Positions 46,778-58,730 are shown, numbered from the stretch's first letter. The stretch is DNA of 64,000 bases from Chlamydiota bacterium (GCA_022601345.1 JAJACU010000010.1:34752-98751), one strand, 5' to 3'. The notes: generated from the letters alone by a model not told the origin. Translations and numbers: made by a program.

Positions 46778-47479
46778 GTGAATAGGACATCTTCTTTTTT
46801 CAGAATTCTTTGTGCACTTTCTACATTTTGTTTGGGATCTTTTATTTCAGCAAACTCTTCTATCTTTTTGCAATCTCGACACCACCGCTATAAACTAAAT
46901 AAACCACTACCTAAAGAGCAAGACCCTGAATTCATTAAGCAAGTAAACACCGACATTAGCATGCAAAAAGTAACGTGTGAAGGGCGTGTCGCATTTTTCT
47001 TGCCTCTTGGCAAAGATTTTCAAAAGACTTATGGGTATTCTAACCTTTCGTACCAACTAGAGGCTCTTTTTCTTTTACCCAAAAACTTAAACTGGTGGAG
47101 TAATTTTTCATTTCTACACACCGATGGGCACAGTAGCCCTTTGAAAAACCCAGCTCGTCTAGATATTTACTCCTTAAGTTTTGGGGCAAGTTATGTTTTT
47201 TATGTTTTTAACACTATCTATGCATACATAGGGCTTGGAGGACTATATTCATGGACTAATGAACAAATTAGAACAATCGACTTTAGGCCTTATGTGAGAA
47301 GAAATGGAGGGGGATTTATCTCCAAACTAAAAATTTCACGTGAAATAGAAAACCAGTTTTTTCTATCTTTTTTCTCAAACTACCAACTATTAAATTTTAA
47401 GAAGAAAAGTCATTTTAAAGCTATGAGGGTAAACCTAAGTGGCTTTTATGTTGGCATAGGTGCAGGATTAATTTTTTAA
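46778..47479 (+). CDS. Probable small outer-membrane beta-barrel protein
   Basis: 233 residues from a GTG start (an overlapping ATG six bases upstream hits a stop at once). Signal peptide to about residue 26. Alternating aromatic and polar strands (NWWSNFSFLHTDG, VFNTIYAYIGLGG, NLSGFYVGIGAGLIF) and the terminal Phe fit a small barrel of about eight strands. Two bases separate it from the repeat protein downstream; the two may act together, with this one as an anchor. No named family. Confidence 0.68.
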   Translation: MNRTSSFFRILCALSTFCLGSFISANSSIFLQSRHHRYKLNKPLPKEQDPEFIKQVNTDISMQKVTCEGRVAFFLPLGKDFQKTYGYSNLSYQLEALFLLPKNLNWWSNFSFLHTDGHSSPLKNPARLDIYSLSFGASYVFYVFNTIYAYIGLGGLYSWTNEQIRTIDFRPYVRRNGGGFISKLKISREIENQFFLSFFSNYQLLNFKKKSHFKAMRVNLSGFYVGIGAGLIF

Positions 47480-47481
47480 AT

Positions 47482-50400
47482 ATGCGTCAGTGGAAATCTC
47501 TTATTTATATTCTTATTTGTTTAATCGCACTAGAACCTCTAGAAGCACTTGCGACTGTTCAAGGAACTGTGCGTGATAAAAATACACAGGCCGCCATTGC
47601 AGGAGCTACTGTTAAAGCTTTTAGGAATAATAAGCTCCGCGGAACAGCAACAACGCAAGCTGATGGGTCCTACTCTATGGATTTACAGCCAGGCAACAAC
47701 TACAATATTGTTGCAACAGCCACAAATTACCAATCAAAAGCCATTGGTGCAAAGTTAAAAAATGGTAATACCAAAACTATTAACTTTAACCTTTTGCCCA
47801 CAGGAGGAACAATTGATGGAAATGTTCAAAGTGAGCTTGGTGGACCTATTAATAATGCAACTATACAAGTTTTCCAAGGGCCATTTCTAATTGCAACGAC
47901 TACAACAGATATAAATGGAGACTACAACGTCCCTAATATTGCCAAAGGGTTCTATTTTATTGTCGCCTCAGCTACTTCTCATAGAACCGCATATAAAGGA
48001 ACTTTTGTAAAACAAGGCCAAATTTCAACAGTAGATTTTAACTTAAGCTCAACCTCAGGAACTCTCCAGGGAAAAGTAATAGATTTAGCTACTACGGATC
48101 CTATTGAGGGTGCTTTTATTGAAGCTATTAGTAAAGGGGTTGTTATTTCCAGCTCTACAGAAACTGATGCAAATGGTGATTACTCCATAACTGGACTCGC
48201 CCCTGGAATGTATAGCGTCAATGCTATGGCAGAGAATTATGAAGAAGAAATTAAAGGAGCTAAAATCAGTGTAGGGCAAACCACTACGCTAAATTTTGAG
48301 CTCGAGCAGAACCCGGGAGAGATACAAGGGACAGTAACAGATGCATTGACAACTGATCCTATACAAGGGGCTAAAATTCGTATTTTTCAAGGTACAAGCT
48401 TAATTGCGACAACATTAACAGATGAAGCAGGGTTCTATTCTGTCGACACTCTTGCTCCTGATTCATACACCGTATCTGTAATTGCAACAGATTACCAAGA
48501 TAAAATCGAAGGAGCTGTTGTATCTGCTGGAGAAATTACTGTTGTGAACTTCGCCCTCAATCCACAGCCTGGAACAGTAGAGGGAACTGTTACGGATAAA
48601 GCTTCGGCCAACCCGATAGCTGGAGCTAAAATTATTATTTATCAAGGCACAAATATTGTCGCATCAACTATTACTGATGAGGTTGGATTCTATTCAGTTG
48701 AAACATTAGCACCCGGAAGTTACTTAATAACAGCAAATTCTTCTGGCTATCAAGAAAAAATAGAAGGTGTCCTTGTTAGTGCTAATACCACCACTACAGT
48801 GGATTTTAAACTTGTAGCTAATCCAGGTATTCTAAACGGAACCGTTACCATTTTTGGAACACAAGATCCTATTGTAGGAGCTGAAGTTAGGGTATTTAAA
48901 GGCTCTAATTTGATAGCCTCTGTATTAACTGATAATACAGGTTTTTACTCTATTGATACTTTAGCACCTGGAAACTATAAAGTGGTTGCACTAGCCCGTA
49001 ACTACCAAAAAAAAGTCATGGGTGCAAAAATTGTAAATGGGGAAACGACGACGACTAATTTTGCATTAAAAACAAACCCAGGAAGCCTAAAAGGAACTGT
49101 AACTGACAAAGACACATCAAACCCTATCTCAAGCGCTACTCTAAAAATATTTAAAGGTTCGACACTTATAGCCACTTCTTTAACAAATGCTGCCGGTTTT
49201 TATCAAATTAACAAGTTGCCACCTTCTACATACACAGCGGTTGCCTCTAAATTTGGTTACCAAGATAGGATGCGAGGAGCTAAAATTAAGGCTGGAGAAG
49301 TAAATACTCTTAATTTCAAATTAAATCCCAATCCAGGATCAATTAATGGAACAATTACAGACAAAGATACGACAGACCCTATTCCTGGAGCTGAAGTAGA
49401 AATCTACCAAGGAATAAACCTTATTGCTTCAGCAATTACCGACTCATTAGGATTTTACTCTATAGATACCTTAGCACCTGGAAGCTATATTGTCCTTGGA
49501 ACTGCCGATGGCTACCAAGAAAAAGCAGTTGGTGCAACAGTGGAAGCAGGCGATACTACCACTGTCAACTTAGCTCTATCTTCTTCTCCTGGCACACTAA
49601 ATGGAACTGTAACTGACGCTGAAACTTTATCAGCAGTGTCAGGAGCAGAAATTCAGGTATTCCAAGGAACAACTCTAATTGCTACGACTCTAACAAATAA
49701 TGTTGGTTTTTATGAAATCAGCACCTTGGCTCCTGAGAAATATATTGTATCAGCAACAGCAGATGGCTATCAGGAAAAAATGCAAAGCATTACTATTATT
49801 GCAGATCAGATATCTACTCTTGACTTTGCTCTTAGTTCAAATCCTGGAACTTTAGAAGGAACTGTAATAGATGCTGATACTCAAAATCCTATTGCAGGTA
49901 CTTCTATAGACATTTTTAAAGGAGCCACTATTATTGCCAATGGAATAACAGATGATGAAGGTTTTTATTCTGTGAACTCCTTACCTACAGGCTCTTACAT
50001 CCTTGTTGCAACCGCGGCAGGATATCAACAAAAAATTACAGGAGCTATTATAACGTCTAATGAAACAACTACAGTAGACTTTGTTCTTGAAACTCGTCCA
50101 GGCACTATAGGTGGTAATGTCAATGATGCCGTAACAACAAACCCTATTGAGGGGGCTGAAATTCGCATATTCAAAAGAGCCAACTTAATTGCTTCCACTT
50201 TAACTGACTTAAATGGAGATTATTTAGTTAATTTTCTATCACCTGACACGTATTTTGAATTAGCCACTGCTGAAAGTTACCAAGGGTCAGCTAGGAGTGC
50301 CACAGTAGATCCAAACGAAACCACTGAAGTAAATTTCTCTTTAGAATCTACGCCTGGTCCAGGTGCCATCGAAGGAATCATTACTGATAATCTAACCCAA

Positions 50401-51147
50401 GAGCCTTTATCTTCAGTCTTAGTACAAGTTTACAAAGATACAACGCTTATCGATACAACATTCTCTGGTGCAGGTGGCTCATATAATATATCTCTTTTAG
50501 AACCGGACACCTATATAGTTACAGCGATTATTGAAGACTATCAACAGGAATTTGCAACAGCCATTGTAACTGCTGATAATACCACAATTGTAAATTTCGC
50601 ATTAGATGCTTCCCCTGGAACGATATATGGAAAAGTAACAGATGAGCGCACTACTGAACCCTTGCCAGGAACGAGTATTGAAATATTTTCCGATGGCAAT
50701 TTAATCAGAGCAGAGCTAACAGATTCAGAAGGAAACTATTTAGTCTCGTCCCTTGCTGCAGGAGACTATACTGTGACCGCAATAAATGACAACTTTTCAC
50801 CTGAATCTAAAACAGCTACCGTTTTGCAAAACCAGTTGACACAGCTAAATTTTCAACTTGGAGAAGGCCCGGCTCCCGTCAGAGATTTATCAGCTGAAAT
50901 TATCTATAATGAACTTGTAACCATACTAGATATTACCCATAGGTTGCGCTGGAAAACAAGCACCTCTCCAAATATTGAAAGCTATCGTATTTACCGTAAT
51001 GGATTACACATATACTCTTTGAGTGCAAAGGCCCCTCTATTATACGATGACCATGGAAGAAACGGAAAAATCGATACTTATACCGTAGAAGCAGTCAATG
51101 AATTTGGTTCGGTTAGTGCATCTAAATCAATTGTTATTGGAAAGTGA
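47482..51147 (+). CDS. Exported protein with 13 carboxypeptidase-regulatory-like repeats and a C-terminal FN3-like domain
   Basis: 1221 residues. Signal peptide to about residue 25. Thirteen tandem units of about 82-86 residues follow, each of the form GTVTD..T..PI.GA.I.IFQG..LIA.T.TD..GFYS...L.PG.Y.V.A...GYQ.K..GA....G.TTTVNF.L. This is the CarboxypepD_reg (prealbumin-like) fold. The last ~95 residues (HRLRWKTSTSPNIESYRIYRNG...YTVEAVNEFG) look like a fibronectin type III domain. It should form a long extended stalk outside the cell or in the periplasm, probably adhesive or structural. The middle repeats are the most alike, consistent with expansion by recombination. Confidence 0.86.
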   Translation: MRQWKSLIYILICLIALEPLEALATVQGTVRDKNTQAAIAGATVKAFRNNKLRGTATTQADGSYSMDLQPGNNYNIVATATNYQSKAIGAKLKNGNTKTINFNLLPTGGTIDGNVQSELGGPINNATIQVFQGPFLIATTTTDINGDYNVPNIAKGFYFIVASATSHRTAYKGTFVKQGQISTVDFNLSSTSGTLQGKVIDLATTDPIEGAFIEAISKGVVISSSTETDANGDYSITGLAPGMYSVNAMAENYEEEIKGAKISVGQTTTLNFELEQNPGEIQGTVTDALTTDPIQGAKIRIFQGTSLIATTLTDEAGFYSVDTLAPDSYTVSVIATDYQDKIEGAVVSAGEITVVNFALNPQPGTVEGTVTDKASANPIAGAKIIIYQGTNIVASTITDEVGFYSVETLAPGSYLITANSSGYQEKIEGVLVSANTTTTVDFKLVANPGILNGTVTIFGTQDPIVGAEVRVFKGSNLIASVLTDNTGFYSIDTLAPGNYKVVALARNYQKKVMGAKIVNGETTTTNFALKTNPGSLKGTVTDKDTSNPISSATLKIFKGSTLIATSLTNAAGFYQINKLPPSTYTAVASKFGYQDRMRGAKIKAGEVNTLNFKLNPNPGSINGTITDKDTTDPIPGAEVEIYQGINLIASAITDSLGFYSIDTLAPGSYIVLGTADGYQEKAVGATVEAGDTTTVNLALSSSPGTLNGTVTDAETLSAVSGAEIQVFQGTTLIATTLTNNVGFYEISTLAPEKYIVSATADGYQEKMQSITIIADQISTLDFALSSNPGTLEGTVIDADTQNPIAGTSIDIFKGATIIANGITDDEGFYSVNSLPTGSYILVATAAGYQQKITGAIITSNETTTVDFVLETRPGTIGGNVNDAVTTNPIEGAEIRIFKRANLIASTLTDLNGDYLVNFLSPDTYFELATAESYQGSARSATVDPNETTEVNFSLESTPGPGAIEGIITDNLTQEPLSSVLVQVYKDTTLIDTTFSGAGGSYNISLLEPDTYIVTAIIEDYQQEFATAIVTADNTTIVNFALDASPGTIYGKVTDERTTEPLPGTSIEIFSDGNLIRAELTDSEGNYLVSSLAAGDYTVTAINDNFSPESKTATVLQNQLTQLNFQLGEGPAPVRDLSAEIIYNELVTILDITHRLRWKTSTSPNIESYRIYRNGLHIYSLSAKAPLLYDDHGRNGKIDTYTVEAVNEFGSVSASKSIVIGK

Positions 51148-51379
51148 CACTATTAAACCTCCACTAAAAATACCAAAGAGAACTGATATCTAAAAACTAA
51201 GGATTCGAATTTTATCTAAGATAATTCAAACCTTTAAAAGATTATTTAAAATCCATTTTCTCCTAAAAGTCTCTCAATCTATATCTTCTGTTACTTTGTA
51301 TTTTTTATTGTAATAAAAACTTCTTCCCTTATATGGAAGAGTTTAGAGGATTTTCGCATGCGCTGTAAGGAGGCTCTCA

Positions 51380-51772
51380 ATGCGATACACTATTGCTGTT
51401 TTTGGTGAAGCTGAGCGAGGTAGTTTTCACAATGCTTTTTTTTGCCAAAGTTTAGAGCAACTTGAAAGCCATTTTGGCAATCCTCCTAATAATAGCACAG
51501 GCATTAATTGCGCTATCCAAGCTTTACTTTATGAGAGAAATCTCATTTTTTTTCGAGTGAAGGAAGAGGGATTTAGCTCAGAAGATTACATGCATGGGCT
51601 ACATCAATTAGAAAAACAACATCTATTTTCTAACATTAAAGCAATCGGTATGCCAGGTGTGGGTGATCATAAAATCATTGGCGCCTCAGAAGCATTTTGC
51701 AGCATCTATAATAGTATATTAATGACCTCTGAGGCTGACTTTTATGATTTTTTAACCGACAAATCTAACTAA
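51380..51772 (+). CDS. Hypothetical protein, 130 aa
   Basis: I do not recognise this protein. It starts MRYTIAVFGEAERG after a strong AAGGAGG site, and looks like a small soluble alpha/beta protein with a glycine-rich stretch (AIGMPGVGDHKIIG). No signal peptide. The preceding 232-base gap contains a small CTTCC-GGAAG hairpin near 51330 but no other gene. It overlaps the peroxiredoxin gene tail to tail by four bases. Confidence 0.68.
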   Translation: MRYTIAVFGEAERGSFHNAFFCQSLEQLESHFGNPPNNSTGINCAIQALLYERNLIFFRVKEEGFSSEDYMHGLHQLEKQHLFSNIKAIGMPGVGDHKIIGASEAFCSIYNSILMTSEADFYDFLTDKSN

Positions 51773-52353
51773 CTTGTAAAGTAATCGGTTAACCCATCTT
51801 GATCAGGTTTCATTGACTTTTTACCCTCTTGCCAGTTTGCAGGGCAAACTTCTCCATTTTTTTCAAAGAAGATTAATGCATCTAACATTCTGAGAGCTTC
51901 ATCAATAGAGCGCCCAAGTGGTAGATCATTTACAACTTGATGCCTAACAACACCTTCTTTATCGATTAAGAAAAGACCTCGATATGCAATACCTTCATCT
52001 TCTTTCAGAACATCGTAATCTTTAGCAATGCTTTTAGTAAGGTCCGCAACAACTGGGTACTTTACCCCTTCAATGCCACCTTGTGATTTAGGTGTTTGAA
52101 GCCAATTTAAATGCGAGAAGTGACTATCAACTGAGCAACCTACCACACAGGCTCCTCTACTCTTAAACTCTTCTTCTTTTTCTTGAAATGCATGTAGCTC
52201 AGTAGGGCATACAAATGTAAAATCAAGAGGATAGAAGAATAAAAGTATGTATTTCCCTGATAAGTCAGAAAGAGTAAATTCATCTACTTCCGAACCGTTT
52301 ACAACTGCTTTAGCGCTAAAATCCGGCGCCTTTTTACCTACTAATACTGCCAT
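51769..52353 (-). CDS. Typical 2-Cys peroxiredoxin (AhpC/TSA family)
   Basis: About 194 residues from ATG 52353, which begins MAVLVGKKAPDF as in the family; earlier in-frame starts lie in the next gene. FYPLDFTFVCPTE holds the peroxidatic Cys and GEVCPANW the resolving Cys, so it is a Prx1-type enzyme that reduces hydrogen and organic peroxides with thioredoxin. It lies 13 bases after the MBL hydrolase gene, probably in one transcript. Confidence 0.94.
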   Translation of the reverse strand: MAVLVGKKAPDFSAKAVVNGSEVDEFTLSDLSGKYILLFFYPLDFTFVCPTELHAFQEKEEEFKSRGACVVGCSVDSHFSHLNWLQTPKSQGGIEGVKYPVVADLTKSIAKDYDVLKEDEGIAYRGLFLIDKEGVVRHQVVNDLPLGRSIDEALRMLDALIFFEKNGEVCPANWQEGKKSMKPDQDGLTDYFTS

Positions 52354-52366
52354 AATATTTGATCTC

Positions 52367-52996
52367 CTAATTGAAAATTTGTTTAGCATTTTTGAGCCAT
52401 GGCTCATCTTTAATGTATGTCATCTCACCGTGACCTGGATAGACTTGGGTTTGAGAAGGAAGTGTTGCCAACCGGTCTAGTGAATTCCACATTCTATCTG
52501 GCTGAGCTGTTGGAAGAGAAAGATTTCCTATCGACCCCTTAAAAAGAGTGTCTCCTGATATTAGAATATTTTGCTCTTCACAATACAAGCAAACCCCTCC
52601 AGGAGAATGTCCTGGGGTGTGCAGTACCTTAAATTTCAACTCACCAGCTTCGATGCAATCTCCATCCTTTAATAAAAAATCTGGCTCCAAACCTTCAATA
52701 GGTATAAACATGGGAAGACCATCTGAACCTGGAAATTTAATGTTTTCCTGATCTTCTGCGTGCACGTAAACGGGCACAGGGTATTGAGTATGAACCTTCT
52801 TTAAGTCACCAAAATGATCCCAATGTGAGTGAGTAAGGATTATTTTATCTAGCTTTAACTCTTTTTCATTTAAAAAATTTATTAAGTTATCTGCTGATTC
52901 TGGCGAAGGGTCCACTATAGCCGCGCATTTGGAATTAGGACAAAAAACGACATAAGCATTTGTAGCAAAAGGACCTGAAGGAAAATCTTTTATCAC
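52367..52996 (-). CDS. Metallo-beta-lactamase-fold hydrolase (glyoxalase-II-like)
   Basis: 209 residues. Metal motifs HSHWDHFGD (HxHxDH), HTPGHSPGG and GDTLF, ending with YPGHGEMT. This is the short YcbL/GloB-like branch, which hydrolyses thioesters or related small metabolites. It starts 20 bases after the tRNA-Arg 3' end on the same strand, so tRNA, hydrolase and peroxiredoxin may share a transcript. Confidence 0.88.
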   Translation of the reverse strand: MIKDFPSGPFATNAYVVFCPNSKCAAIVDPSPESADNLINFLNEKELKLDKIILTHSHWDHFGDLKKVHTQYPVPVYVHAEDQENIKFPGSDGLPMFIPIEGLEPDFLLKDGDCIEAGELKFKVLHTPGHSPGGVCLYCEEQNILISGDTLFKGSIGNLSLPTAQPDRMWNSLDRLATLPSQTQVYPGHGEMTYIKDEPWLKNAKQIFN

Positions 52997-53016
52997 TAAA
53001 TTGCCTGAGAAAACTG

Positions 53017-53090
53017 TGCACCGGAGAGGACTTGAACCTCTAACCGCCCGGTTCGTAGCCGGGTACTCTATCCAATTGAGCTACCGGTGC
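53017..53090 (-). tRNA. trnR: tRNA-Arg (anticodon ACG)
   Basis: 74 bases fold as a full cloverleaf on the minus strand: acceptor GCACCGG/CCGGTGC, D arm GCTC/GAGT, anticodon stem CCCGG/CCGGG with loop CTACGAA (anticodon ACG), and T arm AGAGG-TTCAAGT-CCTCT. The discriminator is A and no CCA is encoded. ACG is normally edited to ICG by TadA to read CGU, CGC and CGA. The rest of the 377-base gap to trkA shows no further gene; AT-rich sequence with a TATAAT at 53323 lies near trkA. Confidence 0.96.
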
Positions 53091-53322
53091 TTAATTTACA
53101 AAGGAAGATGATGCTCTAGCCGACGATTTTGATCAAGCAGTAATTGCCATTCTGCTAAAAAGTAGAGTTTTTTTTCTAATAATTAATTGTCTGCCACCTT
53201 CAGATAATACCATATTAAAGTGAAATGAAACTTTTAAAAAACAAAACATTAAACTTAATTAACTAAATAGGTGAATATATCTAATTTTAATTACTTAAAA
53301 AACTTGTCACAATTCGATTTCC

Positions 53323-53328
53323 TATAAT
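53323..53328 (+). promoter_or_regulatory. Possible -10 box upstream of trkA
   Basis: A perfect TATAAT, 46 bases before the trkA ATG. The nearest TTGTCA (53304-53309) is only 13 bases upstream, too close for a normal -35, so the promoter would have a weak or absent -35. Confidence 0.3.
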
Positions 53329-53373
53329 TCCCCTATTGATTAGGTTGGCGAATAAGGAGACGTTCACTTAAAT

Positions 53374-54738
53374 ATGTATATAGTTATCTTTGGAGCCAAC
53401 AAGCTAAGTACGCATATTGCATCGATTCTGTCTCAAGAATCGCACGGTGTCTTTATGGTTGATCCCGATCAATCTATGCTCGATAAAGTTACATCCGAAC
53501 TTGATATTAGCACGATGCTAGACTCAGCAGGGTCGTGGGAAATTCTTGACAAACTAAGAGAAGTCAAGCCCGATGCTATTTTAGCATTGAGCGAGAATGA
53601 GGAAAAAAACCTTACTCTTTGTAAAATAGCTAAAAGTTTAAACTACCCAACAACAATCGCTCTTCTCCATAACGAAACTTATGTTCATGCATCCAAGCTT
53701 AACTTCAATGAAATATTTTCAGTGGACCATTTTATTTGCCCTGCACTATTAGTTTCTCAAGAAATCTTCAAGCACATTGTAACTCCAAGATCGTCTGGAG
53801 CTGAGAATTTTGCTCATGGAGCTATCCACATGCACACAATGAAGATTCCCGAAAACTGGGATAAGCAAGACACTCATATATCCGGACTGAATTTTCCTGA
53901 AGGGCTCATGGTTGGACTCATTAGAAGATTTTCAGGTGAAGAAAAACTCAACTTTGATAAAAAAATTATTTTTCCTCATGGACGAGACAACTTACTTCCA
54001 TCAGATGAAGTTACTTTTATCGGAAAACCCAACGCGATTAATTCTTTAAATGACTTTTTTCAAATTCCTTTTGAACCTGTAAACTCCGTGGCTTTAATTG
54101 GTGGGTCGGTAATGGCCGTAAACCTTACAAAACTTCTTAATAAAAGAGGTATTAAAACCACAATTATTGAAAAAGATCCCAAAAAGTGTGAGGAGCTTTC
54201 AAACCTTTTACCTAATACAACGATTCTAAATGAAGATGGGTGCAATTCAAAGTTTATGCTGATGGAGCAAATTGGTAGAATGGATGTTGTTGTAGCATGC
54301 ACCTATCATGATGAAATTAATATTTTAGCATGCTCAATCGGAAAAAACTTAGGCTGTGAAAAAAGTATAGCAACTATCTCAGAGGCAAGTTTCAGCAATA
54401 TTTTAGAGCAAGTACACCTTGACTACTATATTTCTCCAAGAGAAGCAATGACCAACCGTATACTTTCTATTTTGCAAAAGCAAAAAATAATTGCAGTAGC
54501 TTCTCTCTATGAAAATAGAGCTAAAATAATGGAGTTAAAAGTTTCTCACGCTTCATCTCTTTCTGGAATTCCAATTTTTGAACTAGGAAATTATTTACCC
54601 AATGATTTTCTATTTGCGGCAATCCAAAATAGGGGAAGAATAACAATTGCTGACGGAAACAAAGTTTTATGTCCTGGAGACACCGTTATTATTGTTACTC
54701 ACCCTAAGCATTATAATGCTCTTCAAAGGCTTTTCTAA
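53374..54738 (+). CDS. trkA: Trk potassium-uptake regulatory subunit TrkA
   Basis: 454 residues, the standard length for two tandem RCK modules. The first NAD(H)-binding loop is YIVIFGANKLSTHIAS, the second VALIGGSVMAVNLTKLL followed by acidic IIEKD. RCK-C domains close each half (SGLNFPEGLMVGL; GIPIFELGNYLPND). Cytosolic, it gates the TrkH pore in response to nucleotide. AAGGAG is 14 bases before the ATG. TAATG overlap couples it to trkH. Confidence 0.93.
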   Translation: MYIVIFGANKLSTHIASILSQESHGVFMVDPDQSMLDKVTSELDISTMLDSAGSWEILDKLREVKPDAILALSENEEKNLTLCKIAKSLNYPTTIALLHNETYVHASKLNFNEIFSVDHFICPALLVSQEIFKHIVTPRSSGAENFAHGAIHMHTMKIPENWDKQDTHISGLNFPEGLMVGLIRRFSGEEKLNFDKKIIFPHGRDNLLPSDEVTFIGKPNAINSLNDFFQIPFEPVNSVALIGGSVMAVNLTKLLNKRGIKTTIIEKDPKKCEELSNLLPNTTILNEDGCNSKFMLMEQIGRMDVVVACTYHDEINILACSIGKNLGCEKSIATISEASFSNILEQVHLDYYISPREAMTNRILSILQKQKIIAVASLYENRAKIMELKVSHASSLSGIPIFELGNYLPNDFLFAAIQNRGRITIADGNKVLCPGDTVIIVTHPKHYNALQRLF

Positions 54739-56390
54739 TGCATAAAAAAGAGATTTTCAAATTCATTTCGGGATACTTTTTTATATTCTCTGGAATAATG
54801 AGCATTCCACTACTTATTGCTTCGTATTATCAATTTTTTGTTCCTAAACATCTTCACCCCCAGCCTCACTCTACTGTAGCTTTTTTGGTTACATTATTAT
54901 TTTGCATCAGTTTAGGAGCTGTTTTCCGCTACATGGGTAAAGGGGCTGAAGGAAGAAGGTTCTTTAGAAAAGAAGGATTTCTCTCACTATGTATTATTTG
55001 GTTCTTATCAGGAATAATCGGAGGGATGCCGTTTACATTAAGTAAAACCCTTAGCAATCCAATTGATGCTTATTTTGAAGCAATGTCTGGTATTACCACC
55101 ACTGGCTCCACAGTCATGTATCCCAAAAACATTGACCCTGTCACACACGTAAATAAGCCAATAAAAATTACAGTCTCTGAACAGATGAGAATTAAGTACT
55201 CTTTCTATGGGAATATTGATCCTATAATTGATCGTGAATCTGGAATTTTACTATTTGCTGGAACAGATGCTGTGGGCAAAGCTATTTTATTTTGGAGAAC
55301 ACTTCTTCAATGGTTAGGCGGAATGGGAATCGTCATATTATTTATAGCTGTTTTGCCAGCGTATGGTCTAGGAGGAAACAAGCTTCTAGTGCAAGCTGAG
55401 CTTCCTGGACCTTCTAGCGAAGACTTAGCTCCAAAAGCACGCGATGCAGCAACACTGCTGTGGAAAGCTTATTTAACAATTACAATCGTTGCAACTTTTC
55501 TATTAAAATTCACAGACAAAGATATTTCCTTTTTTGATGCTCTTCATATTGTTATGAGCACAGTCTCAACAGGAGGATTTATCCCTTATAGACAATCTCT
55601 ACACGTCTACAATAATCCAGCAGTTCAATGGCTAATGATATTTTTCATGATTGTCGGAAGCATCAATTTTTCAATAATTTTTCAGGTTATTAAAGGAAAA
55701 CTATACCGCCTGTTTGATCCCGAATTCCTGCTCTTTTTATTGACAATAGTAATAGGTAGCACAATCATTTTTAGCAGTATTGTAAATACGAATCAGATTC
55801 TTTTTCTAGGTGTTCTAGAGAGGATTGGTTCTCTAGAAGGCATTAGAATTGCTCTTTTTCAATATATCTCATGCCAAAGCTCTACTGGATTTGTTTTGCT
55901 AGATTATGACCAATGGGGCCATTTTGCACAGGCTATAATGATAACAGCCATGTTTATAGGAGCTATGTCGTGTTCAACGGGGGGTGGCCTCAAAGTTATG
56001 CGTTATTATATTTTAATAAGGACGGCTCTTTTTAGAACTGAATCCATCTTCAAACCCGAAATGGTACGAACTTTTAAAATAAGAAAGCAGCCTGTTAGCC
56101 CAACCATTAAAGAAACAACACTAAGCTTTTTCTTTATAGCTATTTCATTTGCTCTCATTAGCACCCTAATTTACATCGCAGATGGGCTAGACTTTAGAAC
56201 TGCCTTTAGCACAGCATGCACAATGATTAATAATGTAGGCATGGCCTATGGCCCTGGTGGCCCCACACAAACCTTTGCATTCATGTCTAATTTTTCAAAA
56301 TTTATTTCTACTTTTTGGATGGTACTAGGCAGGTTAGAATACTATATGATTCTCATTCTTTTAACCCGCACCTTCTGGAGAAGGGCATAA
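54738..56390 (+). CDS. trkH: Trk potassium transporter, pore subunit TrkH
   Basis: 550 residues. Four pore motifs are visible: GITTTGSTV, STVSTGGFIP, CQSSTGFV and NNVGMAYGPGG, each with the selectivity Gly. About ten to twelve membrane segments. After the first filter (residues ~118-170) there is an insertion of about 40 hydrophilic residues (VTHVNKPIKITVSEQM...), longer than usual. It imports K+ (or Na+) driven by the membrane potential. Cotranslated with trkA; converges on the FmdB-type gene. Confidence 0.93.
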   Translation: MHKKEIFKFISGYFFIFSGIMSIPLLIASYYQFFVPKHLHPQPHSTVAFLVTLLFCISLGAVFRYMGKGAEGRRFFRKEGFLSLCIIWFLSGIIGGMPFTLSKTLSNPIDAYFEAMSGITTTGSTVMYPKNIDPVTHVNKPIKITVSEQMRIKYSFYGNIDPIIDRESGILLFAGTDAVGKAILFWRTLLQWLGGMGIVILFIAVLPAYGLGGNKLLVQAELPGPSSEDLAPKARDAATLLWKAYLTITIVATFLLKFTDKDISFFDALHIVMSTVSTGGFIPYRQSLHVYNNPAVQWLMIFFMIVGSINFSIIFQVIKGKLYRLFDPEFLLFLLTIVIGSTIIFSSIVNTNQILFLGVLERIGSLEGIRIALFQYISCQSSTGFVLLDYDQWGHFAQAIMITAMFIGAMSCSTGGGLKVMRYYILIRTALFRTESIFKPEMVRTFKIRKQPVSPTIKETTLSFFFIAISFALISTLIYIADGLDFRTAFSTACTMINNVGMAYGPGGPTQTFAFMSNFSKFISTFWMVLGRLEYYMILILLTRTFWRRA

Positions 56391-56394
56391 AGAG

Positions 56395-56622
56395 CTATTG
56401 ATTATCTGAAGATTCTTTTGAAGGTTTTTGCTCAGGATTCTTTCCATAATCTGTAATATAAAAACCCGAACCTTTAAAATTGAGTACAGCATTTTTTCCT
56501 CCTACACAACGCTTAAGCGTATCTTTTCTACATTTGGGGCATTGCGTCAAAGGATCTAAAGAAATTTTATGAAAAACCTCGTATGTGTAACTACAGTCAG
56601 AGCACTGGTATTCATAAGTAGG
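56395..56622 (-). CDS. FmdB-family zinc-ribbon protein
   Basis: 75 residues from ATG 56622, with GGAG seven bases upstream; the in-frame start at 56670 would add residues over the groEL terminator and is unlikely. MPTYEYQCSDCSY and CPKCRKDTLKRCVGG form the CxxC...CxxC zinc ribbon, ending with the NFKGSGFYITDYG segment conserved in the family. The role of these proteins is not well established. It is located after groEL on the same strand. Confidence 0.88.
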   Translation of the reverse strand, partial: PTYEYQCSDCSYTYEVFHKISLDPLTQCPKCRKDTLKRCVGGKNAVLNFKGSGFYITDYGKNPEQKPSKESSDNQ

Positions 56623-56647
56623 CATATTGAAACTCCATAATAATTGA

Positions 56648-56674
56648 AGGCTTGGGAAGACTTTCCCCAAGCCT
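56648..56674 (-). terminator. Rho-independent terminator after groEL
   Basis: On the minus strand AGGCTTGGG (56674-56666) and CCCAAGCCT (56656-56648) form a perfect nine-base stem with a nine-base loop, followed by TCAATTATTAT. It lies eight bases past the groEL stop codon and before the FmdB-type gene, so it separates the two. Confidence 0.72.
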
Positions 56675-56681
56675 AGGTTCG

Positions 56682-58690
<2,009 letters not shown>

Positions 58691-58730
58691 GACGTACAAC
58701 TCCTTGTAATATTTTAATTTATTGAGAGGA

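Noticed and set aside
47482..51147. Repeat array considered as CRISPR or other DNA repeat
   Set aside because: The period of about 250 bases is within one continuous coding frame and reflects protein repeats.
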